Translations under genes and position numbers: made by a program
Notes under the pieces: generated by a model
What the model was told of the DNA's origin: nothing
Seen by the model: only the letters and a program-made list of their open reading frames with translations
Database searches by the model: none
Part shown: positions 59,221 through 64,000 of the stretch, in pieces
Layout: the number at the start of each line of letters is the position of its first letter
How positions within the stretch are numbered: position 1 is the stretch's first letter
Origin: Rhyacichthys aspro
Taxonomy: Eukaryota > Chordata > Actinopteri > Gobiiformes > Rhyacichthyidae
Reading direction: 5' to 3'
DNA length: 64,000 nt
NCBI GenBank assembly: GCA_036850595.1
Contig: CM072159.1
Location: 2,470,529-2,534,528 of the forward strand

Positions 59221-61029
59221 GACAACTTAAGCATAACTGATCTGCAGGTCTTAAACAGCTACAGCTCAGTGTGTGTTTTCCCTGAAAATCTCATGTAAGG
59301 ATCCAGTACTTACAAATCCACACAATGCATCGACAGCAGGGTAAAAGACTTGTAAGTTCAACCTGATAAGTTCCACCAGGACTAATGTCTGCTCTGCTCA
59401 AAGCACAAGAAATACAGACTGTCTCAGTTATGTCCATTAAATCAAACTATAGCTGGACACTGTAACAATTGCCGATTTAAAGAAAGAAAAATCAGCACTC
59501 CTCAGGAACAGTTCAGATTTCACACACTGAAATACTTACTTCTATTTTATTATGTACCTTAATAAATTAATTCTTAAAAACACAGAAGCCCTATTTTAAA
59601 TATTAATCATTAGGGGGGCGGTGAAATGAAAGGTTATTCAACTGACAATGTTTTTCTTTTTACTTTTTTAGTTTTATCCAACAAGAACAATAAGTTTCGC
59701 CCACAATAACCACACGCAACAAAATGCCTAACATAAAAACAACAAATAATGCCTTATTATGGCTACATCCAGCTTTTCTAAGTCATTCCTTAGCTTTACT
59801 TCATTGAACTTTAAATTATGGGACAAATAACAGGCACACACTGGAGTACTACATAAACCAGATAAGAAAACAGAATATGCTGTATGGGGTTGCTGTCGTA
59901 GCAGAGTTTGTGACAGTGAGAGCTGTGTGAGGGGCGTCAGTGCTGCAGAGCTGCTCTGCTCGGTCTTAGTGCTAGCTTATATAGCATGTTATGTATCTGA
60001 TTGCTTTCCTTGAGACAAATGTTGCAATCAGTGGGTTTAATATCTTGCTAAGACACCTCAAAAATTGCCAGACCTGAGATGCCATTTGTGTATTAAACAA
60101 GTGAAAATCTTGCGTGTGTTGCATAATTTCATTGGCCTTGCAGCCACTCTAGCCAGCCACCGATCACACTATTTTAGCCATTATCGGCCAATCATGATTA
60201 GTGGCTGAGCAATCGGACCACCCCTACTTTAAACCTAATTATTTTCCTCGCAGTGGAAACCTTTTGTTGGTTTGCCTTTGCAGAACACACTACATATGGA
60301 ATGGGACACATGAATAAATACGGGAAAAGTAAGCTGCCACCACTAAAACTGCACAGCCAAAAACAAAACTGTGACCTGCCTACTTAGTAAGGTGTCCATA
60401 GCGGTGTCATGAACTTGTGTTTTTGTTGTTAAGGTTTTAACTTTAGAACACCTTATCAGACTATTTATGTTGACCACAAACCAGAGCAGAGTGATGTCAC
60501 ACACTGATGACAAAGATGCTCTTAAACATGCGGACTAACTCCAGAGCTTGAGCTCCCTGCCCAAATACAGTTTGAGACTTTGTTATTGGTTTCAGCTGTG
60601 TATGTACATGTATGTGCCCAATAATAACTATCACAAATTTAAACTGACCATTGACAGACTTGCCCCTGGACCTGTGTAATATCGGACGTCCACATTAATC
60701 CAAGAATCAGGACAGATGTTTCCTCAATTTCTAAACTAAATCTGATCGAGGACTGCACCAAGGACAGAGCAGGAGCCAAAAAACAGTCCCTACAACAAAC
60801 AGACATGTTCAAGTGTGAATTTTAAGACCATTAGAAGCAAAGATGAGACTGAAAGCTGACAAGAAACAAGGCTAACTTCTCTCCTAAATCTTCTTTAGCC
60901 TACACCTCACCAGGTTTAGAGCAGAGTCCAGTGATCTGTTCCAGAGCCAATCCAGACATAACCAATCTAGTGAAGAAACAACTAAAGCCTTCAGGAGAAG
61001 AATAGAACAAAAACATTGGTTTCCAGCAT

Positions 61030-61220
61030 CCCCCTAGTGGTGGAGCGCGGAATGACGTCAGCGCAGAGAGGGAGGAGGAGGAGGGAAGGCCCATGAGGCT
61101 CAGGCTGTCTGCAGATCTCCGCCATTTTACTGACACAAAGCAGAGGTGGTTACTGCACAGGTTCACCACTAGAGGGAGAGGAAGACGAAGGGCTTTAGGA
61201 CTGGATCCAAATGGGAACCA
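61030..61220. repeat. Regulatory-like module, copy 4 (with CRE)
   Basis: CCCCCTAGTGGTG at 61030-61042, TGACGTCA at 61053-61060, CCGCCATTTT at 61119-61128 and ACCACTAGAGGG at 61165-61176. The upstream flank (60760-61030) also aligns with the flank of copy 5, including GAGCAGAGTCCA and AACTAAAGCCTTCAG. Confidence 0.9.
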
Positions 61221-62891
61221 AAAATACAGGAGCTTAAAAACTGGAGAGAATCATTGAGGTCCACAACGGGATAAGGTTAAGACAAGAATGGAGACTTACA
61301 GGGATTGTGTTTAATTTAGGCAATACAAACACCTTCTCTCAATGATCAATGAGCATATGGCATTGTTCAGCCTTTATTAAGGTATAACAATGGAGAGAGA
61401 CAAGAAACATGGGGAAAAAGGGAAATGACACGAAACAAATGGGCCACACCAGGTTTCAATCCCAGAATGCTACTCATGCTGAACAAATAATTCTGAGAAA
61501 TGGCCCACTTTGGACAATTACTGGTTAATCACACACAGCCATTGACCTTCACAATCTCCAATGTGTCACAGTGCATCCCTTAGTCCTTTTGCTGCAACAG
61601 TTGGTTAGTCATATTCAGTCTGAGTCTTCATCACAGTGTTTTCCCTGAAGAAAGGATGGAACAGTGCCAAATCAGACAAAACATTAAACAGTCAACAATT
61701 CACTGTCCCACTGTCTTAGACTAATTTATCTTTAGCTCAAAGCAAAGTAAACACTTTTCTACTCAAATTCCAACTTCACACTACACCAGTCTCATCTGTT
61801 AAAGACCACCCTGATACATTCTTCTTTTACACACTCAGTACATTTACATGCAGGTAGATAAAATCTAATTATTTCCTGCTTAGTCCGATTACTATCGAGT
61901 TTTAAACTGCATGTAAACCCCTCACTCCGATTCGGTCATTTAAATTTCCCTAAATCTAAAACACGAGGAGCAGTGTTTACAGACATACTTCTACACAAAT
62001 ATAGTGTTATGCTGCCTGTCCTGTTTGTTGTATGATGTGTTGAAGTGCTTTTGTAAGGCGCAGTTGTAGAGTAATGAACAGGGTTGTTGTGAGTTTATTT
62101 GGTCGATGTGTTAACGTTAATATTAATTAATAACTTGACTTTCACTTAATGCAATGCACACACATGCAGCCCGTGCGGACACAGTACTTTGGTTCTGTCT
62201 CGTGCACGTCAACTGGGGCAAGGTGTGAAATCTAACTCTGAAGGTTTAATAGAACTATGAGTATACTCCGATTAAGCTCTGTATCTACATACTGAGTGCA
62301 GACAGCAGGACTCATTTCTTGCCTCAAATCTTTTGTGTAAAAACAGAACCCTGCACAATAATTACTGCCAATGAAAAAGAATGTACAAAAAGCAGAGCAC
62401 ATTTGTCATATTTGTTTATTGAGTTAACCTGTACCTGGCAATGTGATGTGCTTTTGCTGTTGACCTTTTATCCCCCTGCAGTTTCACCCTATTGTTGTCC
62501 AGACTCTCTCTTAAACCTGTGATATAACACCAAGGCTCCTTCCTCAACATCAGTCTCTATTACCAGAGATCAGAGAGGAACAGACTTGTCACTGGACCTG
62601 TGTGATACAGATGATGTCCACATTAATCCCACAACCAGGACTGACATCTCTGCTATGCTGAACTACACCATGGACAGACCAGGAGCCATAGAACGACTGT
62701 GAATGTTCATTTACAGCATAAGATAATACTGAGTAACTTCTCTCTTTAATCTTTCTTCAACCTAAACTACACCAAGTTCAGAGCAGAGTCCAATGATTTG
62801 TTCCAAAGTCCATCTACTGTGGACCCTTACTGTGAAGAAATAACTAAAGCCTTCAGCAGAAGAATGGCACAAAGACGTTTGGTTTTAGCGT

Positions 62892-63080
62892 CCCCCTAGT
62901 GGTGGAGAGCGGGATGACGTCAGTGCGGAGAGGGAGGAGGAGGAAAGGCTCACGAGGCTCAAACTGTCTGCAGATCTCCGCCATTTTACTGATTCACAGC
63001 AGAGGTGGTCACTACACAGGTTCACCACTAGAGGGAGAGGAAGAGGATGGGCTTTAGGACTGGATCCAAATGGGAACCAA
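62892..63080. repeat. Regulatory-like module, copy 5 (with CRE)
   Basis: CCCCCTAGTGGTG at 62892-62904, TGACGTCA at 62915-62922, CCGCCATTTT at 62978-62987 and ACCACTAGAGGG at 63024-63035. The right flank keeps the GACTGGATCCAAATGGG block seen after copies 2 and 4. Confidence 0.9.
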
Positions 63081-64000
63081 GGATACAGGAGATTCAAAAC
63101 AGGAAAGATTTGAGGTTTTCTAATGGTTTAGAAGCTGCAGAGTATTGTTCCCAATCCATAACAGAACATGTTATTGGAATTCTGTCATTTTACACCAACG
63201 GTTTTAGAGACATGGTTAAAATAAAAAAACAAAAAACAATGAAAAACATGTTTTCTCCTTTAGCTGAATGTGTTAATGGTGTATCTCTGGAGAAGCGCTA
63301 CAGAACAGAGGTTTCACAAAGGTCCATATGTCGAGTCCTCCAAGCTGTTCCTCTCAGTACAACTCTGGCACATGTCCAAGTTACAGGAAGCCTTTGGACT
63401 TAAAATGCAGGCCTCAACATTAGGTAAAATAGGAGTAAATTAACAATAAAATAGAGCAACTAGAAGTAACAATAAAGTCAAACCGAACATATAGTTTACC
63501 TGGGCTAAACTATCATCTAAATGTAGCATTAACAAAGACTTCATGAACCTAGAGCCTCTAAAACCAGGATGAACACCAAGTGAACAACATTTTACATTTT
63601 TTCCAAAAAAAACAAAAAAAAACCAAACCCAAAACCCAAAAACAAATCAAATGCATTCTAACACTTGTCATGCTCTCATAATCCACCAGATGGCAAAAAG
63701 GCAAGGTCCAGACATTCCTTCTATTGTCCCACAGAAATAGCAAAGATTCGTTTTACATTAGCTGACTGTAGAGATGTCTAGAATACAACCAAAGGGACAA
63801 TACATTACACAACCCAAGTTTGATCTTCTTTAAAAACACAGAAGAAAAAACAGACTGAAGTCAAACAAGGAGAAAGCCGTTGCCTTTTATATAGCAGTTC
63901 TTTTTTTCATTTGAGTCAGTGAGTTCAGTGTATAGAATCCACCAAACAAAATCTTCACTAGAAAGAGAAGTTGTGATTGAGTTTGATGCTTGTTTTGTAT

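Larger units (their letters stand above)
53484..64000 (-). other. ehmt1: Region upstream of EHMT1 exon 2, probably EHMT1 intron 1
   Basis: More than 10 kb without a supported exon. A five-copy array of a regulatory-looking module is its main content, with decayed dispersed repeats between copies. No CpG-rich first exon is visible, so the EHMT1 promoter is expected beyond the right edge. If exon 1 were inside, it would be very short and I missed it. Confidence 0.6.

Noticed and set aside
59611..60240. Possible second hAT-like element (TAGGGGGGCGG ... CCACCCCTA)
   Set aside because: The ends are only weakly inverted and no matching eight-base target duplication flanks them.
60900..63097. Recurring minus-strand frames sharing SDHLCCVSVKWRRSADSLSL-like peptides (also at 56838-57062)
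   Set aside because: They are translations of the repeated ~145-bp DNA module. The frames are short, lack splice sites and differ in length between copies, and copy 3 has an open frame on the opposite strand, so DNA-level repetition explains them.
1..64000. CRISPR arrays, operons, bacterial promoters, tRNA and rRNA genes
   Set aside because: Nothing resembling them was seen. The window is vertebrate intronic and intergenic DNA.

Overview
The window looks like a stretch of teleost fish chromosome. It is AT-rich vertebrate DNA with short, well-spliced exons separated by long introns, and it carries fish-type dispersed repeats. Nothing in it looks bacterial or viral. Both recognisable genes lie on the minus strand, so the window reads biologically from right to left. 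Their adjacency (EHMT1 followed by CACNA1B, same orientation) is the arrangement known from human 9q34.3, so this is a conserved syntenic block.

Region by region, in transcription order. (1) 64000-53484: upstream part of the EHMT1 locus, most likely its first intron, because the first exon is not visible. It holds five copies of a ~145-bp module. Each module has a CTCF-like motif on each strand, pointing outward, around a YY1-like motif, and three copies also have a perfect CRE. The modules sit in a diverged array with a spacing of about 1.7-2.6 kb. (2) 53483-38758: 25 coding exons of EHMT1 (GLP), an H3K9 mono/dimethyltransferase. They join in one frame to 1,284 codons ending in a stop. The acidic region, cysteine-rich module, ankyrin repeats, pre-SET, SET and post-SET are all intact. 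(3) 38757 to about 36800: 3' UTR and downstream flank, containing a DNA transposon remnant. (4) 36800-30880: intergenic, with two isolated coding-like segments (34859-34697 and 32450-32138) that I cannot assign. (5) 30880-1: promoter and first three coding exons of CACNA1B (Cav2.2, N-type calcium channel pore subunit). Exon 1 is 30387-30107, exon 2 is 25127-25022 and exon 3 is 19796-19657. The rest is intron 3, which runs off the left edge.

The CACNA1B part holds two strong non-coding signals. Intron 1 is a minor-spliceosome (U12) AT-AC intron with a near-consensus 5' splice site, branch site and AC acceptor. A perfect 17-base match to the REST/NRSF RE1 consensus lies in the same intron. EHMT1 is a chromatin silencer and CACNA1B is a presynaptic channel. 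They do not form a pathway here, but the RE1 site puts the channel under a repressor system that recruits H3K9 methyltransferases, which is a suggestive but unproven link.

Limits: exon calls rest on reading frame, splice-site and family similarity read by eye. Repeat families are named only as far as the sequence supports. The species cannot be determined.
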